Assembly (NCBI RefSeq): GCF_020829445.1
Contig: NZ_JAIVFV010000066.1
Location: forward strand, 1-35,104
Reading direction: 5' to 3'
DNA from: Nostoc sp. CHAB 5836
GTDB taxonomy: Bacteria; Cyanobacteriota; Cyanobacteriia; Cyanobacteriales; Nostocaceae
Length of the DNA stretch: 35,104 nucleotides
Shown: in pieces, positions 1-8,048 of the stretch
Position numbering within the stretch: position 1 is the first letter of the stretch
Layout: the number at the start of each line of letters is the position of its first letter
Notes under the pieces: generated by a model
What the model was told of the DNA's origin: nothing
What the model saw: only the letters and a program-made list of their open reading frames with translations
Database searches by the model: none
Position numbers and translations under genes: made by a program

Positions 1-116
1 TTACTAGTTAGTAAGGTTAAATGCTTGTTACTAAGCTTTTCTTGAAAGAGTTTTTGCTCTTCAGGGGAGAGGTTTAGTACCACTTCTACGAGGGAATTAA
101 CAAGTTGTACATTCAT
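1..116 (-). CDS. Partial small hypothetical protein, N-terminus only
   Basis: The reading frame starts at the ATG read from 116 to 114 on the minus strand and runs off the left edge without a stop, giving 38 visible residues (begins MNVQLVNSLVEVVLNLSPEE). It is a short amphipathic helical N-terminus rich in Leu, Val and Glu. Small cyanobacterial proteins starting this way are often found upstream of toxin genes and may be antitoxin-like, but the partner would lie outside the window. No clear Shine-Dalgarno is visible. Function is not assigned. Confidence 0.45.
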   Translation of the reverse strand, partial: MNVQLVNSLVEVVLNLSPEEQKLFQEKLSNKHLTLLTS

Positions 117-329
117 GGTTGTGTATAAGATGGGCTTTCGCCCTACCCTTATGCTGCTCTACCATAATACTGACTATTGCTCCCGCCATACAGCAAACGA
201 CATAGCTAATTTCTGCGAGCGCTTGTGTAATTACGGCATGATCATCAAAACTGAGCCGAAAGCTTCTCGCTTGGGTAAGCTAATCGGCAATGAAGTTGCA
301 TAATAAGAATAAACCGTTTGAAAGCAACT
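117..329. other. Short gap without a recognised gene
   Basis: Both strands contain only short frames that match no family I recognise. A minus-strand frame of about 50 codons reads into the start of the edge gene but is preceded by a stop and has no start signal. The stretch may be decayed coding sequence between the edge gene and the transposase remnants to its right. Confidence 0.3.
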
Positions 330-455
330 ATGCCGCCACCAGCCAAGAACTTTTTAACGCCGGAGCAAGTCAGCCAGCTTCATCTTGTTCTAAAAGGGAG
401 CAAGCTACTCCATGTCAGGGAAAGAATTCTACTGAATCCATTGGTGACAAGTTAA
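330..455 (+). pseudogene. IS630-like transposase N-terminal remnant
   Basis: An ATG at 330 opens 41 codons beginning MPPPAKNFLTPEQVSQLHLV and ending at a TAA at 453. The pattern (LTPEQVSQL... then HVRERILL) resembles the first helices of the winged-helix N-terminus of IS630-family transposases common in Nostocales. The rest of the roughly 300-residue protein, including the DDE catalytic domain, is absent. It lies directly upstream of a second, unrelated transposase remnant, which suggests repeated insertion and decay. Family assignment rests on this short stretch. Confidence 0.5.
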
Positions 456-548
456 GGAAAAGGAGAAATTGTCAAGCGTGGTATTTGTAGTGGTCAAAAA
501 CATGAGAAACTCAGTTCTTTTCAAGTGATTGAGCGATTGTGACTAGCT

Positions 549-1016
549 ATGACCACCAGCCGAAAAACCAATCGAGACCACGCGAAAAAGAAACAAAGAC
601 CAATGGTGGAAGACCAAGTAATTGCCGAGCAACTCTCAAGATTACTGACACCAGCCATTACAAATCAAGAAAATTACTACCGAAAACTAGGACTTAGAGA
701 ACGGATACTGAATTTACCGTTAATGATGGCTGCGGTGTTAACCTTACTGTGGCGAGACGTGGCAGGAGTTAGAGAACTAACAAGAATGTTAGCCAGAGAC
801 GGAATTCTTTGGTGTAATCCCACAAAAGTTAGTCAACAAGCTGTATCGCAGAGATTTTTGACATTTCCATCCGAATTATTTGAAAAAGTATTTAAAGATT
901 TATTGCCTAGTTTGAGAACAGCTTGGCACAGTAGAAATAAACGTCGGTTACCAGAAAGTATTCAATTTACTTTATCAAAATTCGAGAAGATTTGGATATC
1001 TTCAACGAGGGTCTGA
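549..1016 (+). pseudogene. IS4-family transposase, C-terminally truncated
   Basis: This 155-residue frame resembles the N-terminal third of cyanobacterial IS4-family transposases: a basic start, then an alpha-helical segment (ENYYRKLGLRERILNLPLMM, LLWRDVAGVRELTRMLAR, KVSQQAVSQRFLTFP). The family-like sequence stops at KFEKIWI near residue 150. In intact members this point is followed by the first catalytic DDE segment (usually VDGS); here the frame changes to SSTRV and a stop. The catalytic domain is therefore missing and the gene cannot encode an active transposase. The start at 549 is fixed by an in-frame stop at 540. No terminal inverted repeats could be identified. Confidence 0.7.
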
Positions 1017-1126
1017 CCAGTTTTTTTTCAACAATTCTCTCAATGTCTCGTCTGCACTGATGCAACAGTTCTAAAAGCTCTCTTACGCCTAATGTGAATT
1101 CTCTCCCTCATCTCCTTACTGCTCCT

Positions 1127-2575
1127 CTACCCTTCTCGTATTTTTGGGAGAATAGTGCCTTTATCAACTACTCTTGGAACTGATGCTTGTGTTCGTAGCT
1201 GGCAGGTTTGCTCGATAATTTGGTCTATGTCTTCTTGGGACAAACGCTGGACGTAGTTGAGTTTGATTTCCTGTAAGAAGTCAAAAAGTAAACTCTGAAT
1301 TTCTGAAAGTACGTGTTTTTGTTTTATTTGAGATCCTAAAGCGTCGCTGAAGCTTTGTACTAATTGACTGGTGAGTTTTGCGCCCACAGGGTCTTCAACA
1401 GCACTAACTAAAGTTTTGTAAAGATTAGTTGTGATTTGAGTAGCCAATTGTTCGCTTAACTGGGTTTGGGCCTGTCCGACGCCAGGGAGGTTCTGGAGGT
1501 TGCGGTAAAGGGGGACTTGATGGAAGACGGTTTCGATGTTGTGGCGCAAAATGGCGACGATCGCAGGTTGAATTTCGGGTAGCACTTGGTAGACAATTGT
1601 TTTTACCAAAAGACTTGCGATCGCTTCCACTTCATTCACATTATTAATATCTATGTAGGGACGTAAATTTTCTTGTTGGGAGAGCCAGTGCGTTAACTCA
1701 CCCCGTTGAATTGAACCCTGAATCTGATTAATTACCCTCACCACTACAATTTCTGTGAGTTCTTCGGCAAAATTGGCAACAATCCCCTGATTAATTTGCT
1801 TTCGCACTGGATGCAAATTTAATAACTTTGCTTGATCGAGGCGAACTAATACAGGTAAAACTCTTAACCACCGCCAAAATGGCAGTAATAAAAATAAATC
1901 GTACCAACGCCACAATACTGCTTCAAACCAGCTTAAACCAGGACGTTGGCGTCTGATCAAGAAGCTACGCCCCAGCAATTCTACACCAAATAAAATCACA
2001 AAGGGTAAGTCAATAATCAAGAATTTATCAACAAATTCGCCATTTTCACCGATTTGGCGGTAGTAGTTAGAAGCAATCAAAGGGCGGATTCTTTGGTTGA
2101 AAAAACTAATTTCTTGATCCCAGCCATTTTGCGAGAAGTAAGGCTGACTCCAAAAAGTGGCGAAGGACTGTCTTGCAGATTCCTTATCGATGCGATCGCG
2201 CATCCGATTTTTGATTTTTTCCAGAGTCCCACTCTTATTCACTCCTGCAAACGGGTTACTGTCAATCATCTCGTTGCTCAGACGCCTTATTTCCTCTAAT
2301 CTGCTATTTACCTGAGGCGACTGTAACCCTGTTTGGCTGACTTGTTCTTTTAATGCGTCTACTGTTTTGAGATAGTTTTCCGTGTCTCGATGGGCTTCAA
2401 CGCCTTTTATTGGGTCATAAATCTTAGTAATTTGAGGAAGTTTTCGCAAGTAGAAATCCCGCCAAGGTACATAACTTAAATCAAACAAAACTAAACATAA
2501 ATTTACGGCGGCAGCAATTGCCATAAATCTTTCAAACCAAAGATTTCCTTGCTTATAAGTTTTTATATCTTTCAT
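1127..2575 (-). CDS. Conserved cyanobacterial membrane protein of unknown function
   Basis: I place the start at the ATG read from 2575 (MKDIKTYK), giving 482 residues. A longer start at 2626 is possible, but its extra codons run into a dispersed repeat (family Y). Three hydrophobic segments are visible: residues about 14-36, 184-206 and 223-245. Between the first and second is a long charged helical region. The C-terminal half is soluble and helix-rich, with recurring I/V-rich stretches (AIASLLVKTIVYQVLPEIQP, LSEQLATQITTNLYKTLV). No enzyme motif is recognised. It resembles proteins annotated only as hypothetical in Nostocales. The gene stands alone: transposase debris downstream and repeats upstream. 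Confidence 0.75.
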   Translation of the reverse strand: MKDIKTYKQGNLWFERFMAIAAAVNLCLVLFDLSYVPWRDFYLRKLPQITKIYDPIKGVEAHRDTENYLKTVDALKEQVSQTGLQSPQVNSRLEEIRRLSNEMIDSNPFAGVNKSGTLEKIKNRMRDRIDKESARQSFATFWSQPYFSQNGWDQEISFFNQRIRPLIASNYYRQIGENGEFVDKFLIIDLPFVILFGVELLGRSFLIRRQRPGLSWFEAVLWRWYDLFLLLPFWRWLRVLPVLVRLDQAKLLNLHPVRKQINQGIVANFAEELTEIVVVRVINQIQGSIQRGELTHWLSQQENLRPYIDINNVNEVEAIASLLVKTIVYQVLPEIQPAIVAILRHNIETVFHQVPLYRNLQNLPGVGQAQTQLSEQLATQITTNLYKTLVSAVEDPVGAKLTSQLVQSFSDALGSQIKQKHVLSEIQSLLFDFLQEIKLNYVQRLSQEDIDQIIEQTCQLRTQASVPRVVDKGTILPKIREG

Positions 2576-2599
2576 TTTTTGTGATATCTGATACAGGAA

Positions 2600-2716
2600 T
2601 AAGTGCATGGGTGCGAAAAAAGTCAAGTATGTTACGAAACGTAAATAAGCTTAAAACCTTTACTAATGACCAATGACAGCCTTAGCCAGTTAACTTTAAT
2701 TGCGCCAACCTACTTA
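2600..2716 (+). repeat. Family Y dispersed inverted-repeat element, copy A
   Basis: Starts TAAGT and ends ACTTA. It contains the family core words GTTACGAAACGTAAATAAG and CAGCCTTAGCCAGTTAAC, then GCGCCAACCTACTTA. The right end GCGCC..CTACTTA is an imperfect inverted copy of the left end TAAGT...GGGTGC. Four other copies are in this window (10911, 12772, 22531 inverted, 28572). The copies differ mainly in how many TGACCAA/TGACAAA heptamers sit in the middle. No coding capacity; MITE-like. Confidence 0.75.
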
Positions 2717-2850
2717 GCACTCACGCAATAACTCTCTGAAACTCTTATTCCTTTGTGTCCTTCTCCCTTGGCGCTGGCCTCTCCCTTTGGGAGAAGGGGA
2801 GACGCTAACACGAATGGGGTTCGTTTTTTCATTATTTGGCGTAAATCCTG
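2715..2850 (+). repeat. Family Z inverted-repeat element, copy 1
   Basis: This stretch shares CGCAATAACTCTCTGAAACT at its left and GGTTCGTTTTTTCAT..TTTGGC at its right with the segment at 20624-20716. Ends are imperfect inverted repeats (CACTCACGCAATA / TTGGCGTAAATCCTG). It directly abuts the right end of family Y copy A. Non-coding. Confidence 0.55.
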
Positions 2851-2973
2851 AGAAATTAAGTCCTGTTAAACATAAGTTCTCTCATTTATTGAGGAAGGCA
2901 GGAAGCATTTGCCTCTTTCCAAGCAATTACAGTAATTTTGGACTTGCAAAAAATAAATTATGCCAAAATATTT

Positions 2974-3042
2974 TAGGATTTACGCAAGTGTCACAAAAAA
3001 TAAAAGCTTTTTCAAAATAATATGCCAGTTGCGTAAACCCTA
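2974..3042. repeat. Small palindromic element (69 bp)
   Basis: The left end TAGGATTTACGCAAGTG is inverted at the right end as CAGTTGCGTAAACCCTA (17 bp, two mismatches). These ends resemble the ends of family Z (AGGACTTACGCAA), so it may be an internally deleted relative. Confidence 0.5.
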
Positions 3043-3325
3043 TATTTGTAGATGTGTAGGGACGTAAGGACTTGCACCCCTGCCATCGGATGTTTTTTTC
3101 ACTGGAAGTCCCTTAAGTTATGACCACGGTATCTCTGCCCATATAAAATACTTCTTTGGATGGATGACACAAATTAGTTTATGTAAATTTGGTTAAATTG
3201 GACAAAAATAAATCACAAATTATTCAAAAATCATTAAATAATCGTGAAAAAAGTTATTAAACAAACTTAAAATGCAGCTGTTAAGGTTTATAATCCTGCT
3301 GATTTAACCCAAAGGAGTTTTAAGT

Positions 3326-4015
3326 ATGTGGTGTGGGTTTGGAAAATCAAGCGCAACTTTTGCTGTTACTTGCCTGATAAGTGCTAGTTTGGTAATTGCA
3401 GACACAGGTTTCGCAGCCCGTCAACGTAGCTATACGCCCCAGCAATTCCGTGCTGTGTTGCGAGGGCTAGGCTATAACGTCAAGGTCACAAATAGTGCTT
3501 TGACGGATGAGGAAACTAAAAAGGCAATTCGTGAATTTCAGACGGGTTATAAGCTAAAACCAGTTGATGGGATAGCAGGGCCAAAAACCCAAGAATTTGC
3601 AGCTAACATTGTTCAAATTCTGCAAACAAATTTGAACGCAGTGGTAAAGCCAAATCCCCCCCTACCGCGCGATCATTTTTATGGTTCCCGCACGGAAGCA
3701 GTGGTGAAGGAGTATCAGAAGAAATATCAGTTGCAAGAAACTGGAATTGCTAATTTAGCTCTCCGCCAAAAGCTGAATGAAGAAGCAAAGACAGTCTTCA
3801 GTCAGCCGACAGCGACACCAACGGCGACACCAACGGCGACACCAACGGCGAGACCAACGGCGACACCAACAGCGAGACCAACGGCGACACCAACAGCGAG
3901 ACCAACAGCGACACCGACAGCGACGCCAACAGCTACCCCAACAGCGACGCCAACGGCTACCCCAACAGCTACCCCAACAGCTACACCAACAGCTACCCCA
4001 ACAACTACACCCTAG
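3326..4015 (+). CDS. Secreted peptidoglycan-binding-domain protein with Thr/Pro-rich tail
   Basis: A 229-residue protein. A strong ribosome binding site (AAAGGAG) precedes the ATG. Residues 1-31 form a signal peptide with a hydrophobic core (ATFAVTCLISASLVIA) and a likely cleavage after GFAA. Residues about 36-100 match a peptidoglycan-binding-1 fold (LRGLGY...AIREFQ...DGIAGPKT); residues about 105-150 look like a second, shorter one (FYGSRTEAVVKEYQKKYQL). From residue 158 to the end the protein is a TPTA/RPTA repeat tail. The tail is encoded by a 12-bp DNA repeat and resembles wall-spanning or O-glycosylatable linkers. It probably acts in the periplasm or cell wall as a binding module without a catalytic domain. 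The downstream gene converges with a 31-bp gap. Confidence 0.8.
   Translation: MWCGFGKSSATFAVTCLISASLVIADTGFAARQRSYTPQQFRAVLRGLGYNVKVTNSALTDEETKKAIREFQTGYKLKPVDGIAGPKTQEFAANIVQILQTNLNAVVKPNPPLPRDHFYGSRTEAVVKEYQKKYQLQETGIANLALRQKLNEEAKTVFSQPTATPTATPTATPTARPTATPTARPTATPTARPTATPTATPTATPTATPTATPTATPTATPTATPTTTP
3806..4011 (+). repeat. 12-bp tandem repeat encoding the TPTA/RPTA tail
   Basis: Tandem units of CCAACGGCGACA and variants (CCAACAGCGAGA, CCAACAGCTACC) fill the last 200 bp of the preceding gene in frame, producing Thr-Pro-Thr-Ala and Arg-Pro-Thr-Ala repeats. Unit number is likely to vary between strains. Confidence 0.8.
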
Positions 4016-4046
4016 TCGCCACAAAAAACTCCTACCCCGAAGCTCC

Positions 4047-4940
4047 TCAAGTCATCTGGTTTGGTTCTTCTAAGGGTCTGCCCTTGGGTGTAGGTAGAAT
4101 TGGACGGCGGTCATAGTAAGGCATAGGAATGTACTGCACGCTGGGTCGCCCTCCTTGGGGCTGTGGGTACAAATCCATGAGATCATAAATAGAATGGGGC
4201 AGTCCGACGGTTACGGGCAGCCCCATTTCTGTTGCTTCTTCAATAGTGATGGGATAGTCGTGGGTGACGCGTCCAGTTGTCAAGGCTTCGATAATCGATT
4301 CGATATTTTCTTGCAGAACTTTTTGTTTGGGTATATTGTCTTTAAGCAGAGTTCGTACAAACCTCTGTACCTGCTGTATTGCTTTGCGTGAGAGGTCAGC
4401 CATAATTAAGGTTTGGTCATCAATCTCACTGATGGGTTTATCTTCAACTACTTTCAGGATACTGGCTGCTGGGTAGTTACCCAGTTGGGGATCAACTGGC
4501 CCTAAGACAGCATTAGCATCCATAATAATTTCATCAGAAGCGATCGCAAGCATAGTACCGCCACTCATGGCGTAGTGGGGTACAAAGACTGTGACCTTTG
4601 CTTGGTGGCGAATTAATGCTCTGGCGATTTGTTCGGTAGCCAAAACCAAACCACCAGGAGTGTGCAAAATTAAGTCAATTGGCACATCTGGGGGTGTGAG
4701 ACGAATTGCTCGCAATATTTGTTCTGAGTCTTCGATAGTAATGTAGCGAGATATGGGAATTCCCAGGAAGCTAAGGGACTCTTGGCGATGAATCAGCAAA
4801 ATTACTCGGCTTTTGCGTTCCTGTTGGAATTCTTGTAAAGCACGCAAGCGCCTATATTCTATTTGACGTTTTTGCCAAAGGGGTTGCAAAGAAGTCAGAA
4901 GGAGGAAAATCCAGAATAAATCACCAATGCCAAAGCCCAT
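4047..4940 (-). CDS. SDH-family Clp-fold serine protease, membrane-anchored
   Basis: A 297-residue protein of the serine dehydrogenase proteinase (SDH_sah) group, ClpP/SppA-fold enzymes often annotated as membrane proteins in cyanobacteria. Residues about 5-22 form an N-terminal membrane anchor (DLFWIFLLLTSLQPLW). The crotonase-like core follows: DLILHTPGG (89-97) forms the oxyanion-type loop, AMSGGTM (124-130) contains the probable nucleophile Ser126, and DANAVLGPVDPQLG (141-154) is the conserved downstream segment. The C-terminus is Pro-rich. It probably cleaves membrane or exported proteins; the substrate is unknown. It converges on the PG-binding gene with 31 bp between stops, so the two are not co-transcribed. 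Confidence 0.85.
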   Translation of the reverse strand: MGFGIGDLFWIFLLLTSLQPLWQKRQIEYRRLRALQEFQQERKSRVILLIHRQESLSFLGIPISRYITIEDSEQILRAIRLTPPDVPIDLILHTPGGLVLATEQIARALIRHQAKVTVFVPHYAMSGGTMLAIASDEIIMDANAVLGPVDPQLGNYPAASILKVVEDKPISEIDDQTLIMADLSRKAIQQVQRFVRTLLKDNIPKQKVLQENIESIIEALTTGRVTHDYPITIEEATEMGLPVTVGLPHSIYDLMDLYPQPQGGRPSVQYIPMPYYDRRPILPTPKGRPLEEPNQMT

Positions 4941-5090
4941 ATTATTTATATAATTTATTGTTCAAAAATAACGGTTGCCGTCATTATTGTCACAAATTTG
5001 GGGCGATCGCACTTCTATCTGTAGGTTTAAAACTATGGAACCACACTCAGCACTTAGCAACAAAATTATTATAAAACTTAATATTATTCC

Positions 5091-5287
5091 TACTCCCTTC
5101 CCGCCATAAGATTACCTATCTCTTCCTTTAGACATCTCCAGAAATTAATTATGCGTTGCCTGAAACCCTTGTAGAGACGTAGCACTGCTACGTCTCTACA
5201 TTCATTTTCGGAGATGTCTTTTGCGTTCTTTGCGTCCTTTGCGGTTCGTTAAAAAAATTTAGGTATTCTTTGAGCGGGAAGGGAGTA
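5091..5287. repeat. Palindromic element bounded by TACTCCCTTCCCGC
   Basis: TACTCCCTTCCCGC at 5091-5104 is perfectly inverted at 5274-5287. A weaker inverted match continues outward (TTATTATAAAACTT / AAGTTTATTATA), so the full element may run from about 5059 to 5312. It encloses the smaller palindromic element at 5130-5219. No coding capacity. Confidence 0.55.
5130..5219. repeat. 90-bp inverted-repeat element with central hairpin
   Basis: Ends AGACATCTCC and GGAGATGTCT are inverted copies. At its centre, 5171-5199, GTAGAGACGTAGCA pairs perfectly with TGCTACGTCTCTAC around a one-base loop. It is nested inside the larger palindrome 5091-5287. Confidence 0.6.
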
Positions 5288-5388
5288 ATTGAGAAGTTTA
5301 TTATACTTTTTGTGAAAAAAAAAGAGAGTTAAGTATTATAGCTACATCCAAAAATTCAACCAACTCGTTCTATTGAACAGGGGTAAAT

Positions 5389-5799
5389 ATGGAAGTTGAA
5401 CCCAACGACGGTTTTGGCACTGCCACTTTCACAGGTGTAGGGTTAGGATTCGCACAGGGTTTACCAGACCCTGGATTTGCTTTCTATGCATCTTATGGGA
5501 ACTATATTGCTTCTGGAGACAACGACTACCACTACTTGTATGCTAAAAGGGGAAATACAATTTCCATTAACACCTCTGGTAGAGGCTCCTACGCTGATGA
5601 TGTGGACACGACTGTAACACTCTTTAATGAGTACTACACACAAGTAGGCTTTGATAACAATAGTGGAAACGGACTTAACAGCTCATTGACCTACAAGGTT
5701 CCATTAAGTGGCTACTACTACTTTAATGTAGCGGGATATTTGGGTGATACAGGGAATTATGATATTACCGTTAATTTGACAGACTATAGCGCTTCTTAG
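5389..5799 (+). CDS. Orphan PPC-like (pre-peptidase C-terminal) domain protein
   Basis: A 136-residue protein beginning MEVEPNDGFGTAT, the characteristic EPND start of bacterial pre-peptidase C-terminal (PPC) domains. It continues with the usual beta-sandwich features: DNDYHYLYAKRGNTISINTS, DVDTTVTLFN and SGYYYFNVAGYLGDTGNYDI. PPC domains normally sit at the C-terminus of secreted proteases. Here the domain stands alone and no signal peptide is visible. An in-frame stop 15 bp upstream and a plausible ribosome binding site (AGGGG) support the start. It could be a detached domain secreted by another route, or a fragment of a larger ancestral protein. Confidence 0.65.
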   Translation: MEVEPNDGFGTATFTGVGLGFAQGLPDPGFAFYASYGNYIASGDNDYHYLYAKRGNTISINTSGRGSYADDVDTTVTLFNEYYTQVGFDNNSGNGLNSSLTYKVPLSGYYYFNVAGYLGDTGNYDITVNLTDYSAS

Positions 5800-5803
5800 T
5801 TGA

Positions 5804-5915
5804 GTGCAATACAAACCTAACCCCCAGCCCCTTCCCTACAAGGGAAGGGGAGTAAGATTCAAAGCCTCTCCCCTTTTAGGAGGGAGGAATGGAAGTGAGG
5901 TGAGACTGTATTTTC
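5804..5915 (+). repeat. Family T inverted-repeat element, copy 1
   Basis: The first 60 bp (AGTGCAATACAAACCTAACC ... AGTAAGATTCAAAGCC) reappear in inverted orientation at 20537-20600. The right end GTGAGACTGTATTTTCC is a partial inverted copy of the left end. A GC-rich hairpin (CCCCTTCCCTACAAGGGAAGGGG) lies inside; it may also act as a terminator for the PPC gene just upstream. Confidence 0.6.
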
Positions 5916-6167
5916 CATTCGAGAACCGCTATATTTGACAAACTAGACCTGTTAACAACAATGTCAAATCACGCTGCCTTGGTTGGAATAGATGCAGGTG
6001 GAGCCAGAATCCAGAATGGATTCTGTGCGACTGGATGGAGAATCGAGGTTTAAAGCCCCCGATTTTAAACGCTCGTGAAGAAAAAATTCTGGGGTTGCTG
6101 AAACCCCTGACTTCAGGCATCGGGTATTCTGAATTCTGTCTTCTGACTCCTTCTCATGAATTATATA
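5916..6167. other. Gap between family T element and the kinase-WD40 gene
   Basis: No gene recognised. It contains a short palindrome AATCCAGAATGGATTC near 6009 and otherwise unremarkable sequence. Confidence 0.4.
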
Positions 6168-8048
6168 CTATCGCCGTTGCCAAATTTTGATAGTGTCGTC
6201 ATCGCCCCCGCTAACTAAGGTTTGACCATCGGGACTAAAGGCAAGGCATCTAACATAGTTGGAATGACCTGTAAGTGTGCTGATTTCTCTGCCACTATGT
6301 ATGTGCCACAGTTTGATAGTGTTGTCCCAGCTACCACTAGCGAGAAATTGCCCATCCTGGCTAAAGGCGACTGACGAAACTGAATCAGAATGACCAATGA
6401 GAGTACGAATTTCTTTAGCTGTATTTATATGCCACAGTTTAATCGTGTTGTCACCACTGCCACTGGCGATAATTTCCCCATCCTTGCTGAAAGCGATGCA
6501 GTTGACGAAAAAAGAATGGCCTAATAATGTGCAAATGTTTCTGCCTGTGTATACTTGCCACAGTTTGATCGTATAATCATTGCTGCCACTAGCCACCAGC
6601 TGTCTATCTTGGCTATTGGTTGTAGGCGTTCTCGGAGAGTAGGCGACTGACGAAACTGGGTCAGAATGACCGATGAGACTTTGGATTTCTATCCCAGTGT
6701 GTACCTGCCACAGTTTAATTGTGCAATCAGCACTACCACTAGCCAGAAACTTGCCATCTGGACTAAAGGCAACAGAATTCACCCAATTAGCATGACCAGC
6801 AAGAGTACGAATTTCTTTGCCTGTATTGACATCCCAGAATTTGATAGTGTTATCCCAACTCCCGCTAGCTAAAATTCCCTGGTTCAGGTCTGCAACTTTC
6901 GCAGATTTGCCGGACTTGCCTTGATAAGAAAGGTTTGGAGAAATTGGGCTAAAGGCGACAGAATGAACCATGCTGGAATGACTAGAAGACCAACGACCCA
7001 GTTGACGTACTAACTTGCCACTACCTAGTTGCCAAAGTTTGATAGTCTTGTCATTACTGCCACTAGCAATAAATTGCCCGTCTGGACTAATGGCGATCGC
7101 ATGAACCATACTAGAATGACCTTTGAGGGTCTGTATGCATTGCCAATTCTGCCGATGTAATACAACAGGTGGAGGTAGAGGCGTTATCGCTAAGGTAGAT
7201 GATACTGGTGCTATATTCTCCTTACTATCAGTCCCCAATAAATCCAACCACTCCTGCACAGACTGGGGACGATAAGTTGACTCCAGATCCATGCCGCAGA
7301 TAATAGCCTGATTTACCCTGTTGCTGATCTTAGGATTAAAATATTGTGGTGGTTCTAAATTAATATTGTGACGGCGATCGTCTGCATTTGTGGGGATAAC
7401 TGCGGTAAGCAAATTATACAAAGTAGCAGCTAAGGCGTAGATATCAATGTATTCTCCTCGTGGCGCTTCTGATTCATATTGCTCAGGTGGAGCAAAACCA
7501 GGAGTGCGATATACTGTATGCCTTTGAATCATATTGGGAATAAATTCTCTAGCGATACCAAAGTCGATCAGCACTGCTTCTGATTTCTGAAGGCGGATCA
7601 TGATGTTCCGTGGTTTGAGATCCCGATGCAGCAGTCCTTTAGAGTGGATTAGCGTCAAAGCATCGCCAATTTGCCTGATGTATAGCAGCGCTTCTGCTTC
7701 TGATAGCACCCCCGTCCGCCTCAAACGCTGTCCTAAGTCTTCGCCTTCGATATAATCCATCACCATGCAAGGGAAATTTCCCTCATCAAAGATGGTTTCT
7801 ATCTGTACTATATGAGGATGGTGACACACAGCCAGTCGAACGGCTTCATCACGGAAGTCTTGCCGTAATTTGTTTCGGTGGAGTATCCAGGCGGGGTGAT
7901 TTAGGATTTCTTCTTTGAGGGTTTTAATCACTCGCAGTTGATTTCGTTGATTTCTGGCAAGATAAGTAATGCCAATTCCGCCTTCGCCTAATTGGCTTTC
8001 GATAATGTAGCGTCCACCGAATAAAGACTTTCCAGCATTCCACACCAT
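6168..8048 (-). CDS. Serine/threonine protein kinase with seven WD40 repeats
   Basis: 626 residues. Residues about 14-270 are a Hanks-type kinase: glycine loop GEGGIG (21-26), ATP-anchoring Lys42 in VIKTL, catalytic HRDLKPRN (141-148, Asp143), DFG (162-164) and APPEQY in the activation segment. From residue about 300 seven WD40 repeats follow, each with a GH...V start and a SGS.D.TIKLW end, enough to close one beta-propeller. Two blades carry longer inserted loops (after SPISPNL and SPRTPTT). No membrane segment is seen, so it is probably cytoplasmic. The kinase should phosphorylate Ser/Thr of a partner recruited by the propeller; targets are unknown. It is transcribed divergently from the heme sensor at 8342, with 293 bp between them. 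Confidence 0.92.
   Translation of the reverse strand: MVWNAGKSLFGGRYIIESQLGEGGIGITYLARNQRNQLRVIKTLKEEILNHPAWILHRNKLRQDFRDEAVRLAVCHHPHIVQIETIFDEGNFPCMVMDYIEGEDLGQRLRRTGVLSEAEALLYIRQIGDALTLIHSKGLLHRDLKPRNIMIRLQKSEAVLIDFGIAREFIPNMIQRHTVYRTPGFAPPEQYESEAPRGEYIDIYALAATLYNLLTAVIPTNADDRRHNINLEPPQYFNPKISNRVNQAIICGMDLESTYRPQSVQEWLDLLGTDSKENIAPVSSTLAITPLPPPVVLHRQNWQCIQTLKGHSSMVHAIAISPDGQFIASGSNDKTIKLWQLGSGKLVRQLGRWSSSHSSMVHSVAFSPISPNLSYQGKSGKSAKVADLNQGILASGSWDNTIKFWDVNTGKEIRTLAGHANWVNSVAFSPDGKFLASGSADCTIKLWQVHTGIEIQSLIGHSDPVSSVAYSPRTPTTNSQDRQLVASGSNDYTIKLWQVYTGRNICTLLGHSFFVNCIAFSKDGEIIASGSGDNTIKLWHINTAKEIRTLIGHSDSVSSVAFSQDGQFLASGSWDNTIKLWHIHSGREISTLTGHSNYVRCLAFSPDGQTLVSGGDDDTIKIWQRR

Larger units (their letters stand above)
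2627..3325. other. Repeat-filled intergenic region upstream of the PG-binding gene
   Basis: About 700 bp without a credible gene. From left to right it holds most of family Y copy A, family Z copy 1, a low-complexity stretch, a small palindromic element at 2974-3042, and a fragment ending GGAAGTCCCTTA near 3109-3120 that matches the end of the W family. The last 150 bp are A/T-rich and should contain the promoter of the gene at 3326, but I cannot define one with confidence. Confidence 0.6.
4941..5388. other. Non-coding gap holding nested palindromes
   Basis: About 450 bp between divergent genes. Apart from the two nested palindromic elements it holds a HIP1 site (GCGATCGC near 5003) and A/T-rich DNA. 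I see no gene in it. Confidence 0.6.

Noticed and set aside
2787-3020. A 77-codon plus-strand frame upstream of the PG-binding gene
   Set aside because: It lies across family Z copy 1 and a palindromic element, has low complexity and no recognisable domain or start signal.
3060-3130. A possible tRNA-like stretch near GGACTTGCACCCCTGCC
   Set aside because: No acceptor stem, anticodon loop or T-loop consensus could be arranged around it.
3755-4024. A minus-strand frame of 89 codons rich in Trp, Arg and Cys
   Set aside because: It is the antisense of the 12-bp repeat encoding the TPTA tail; composition is an artefact of the repeat.
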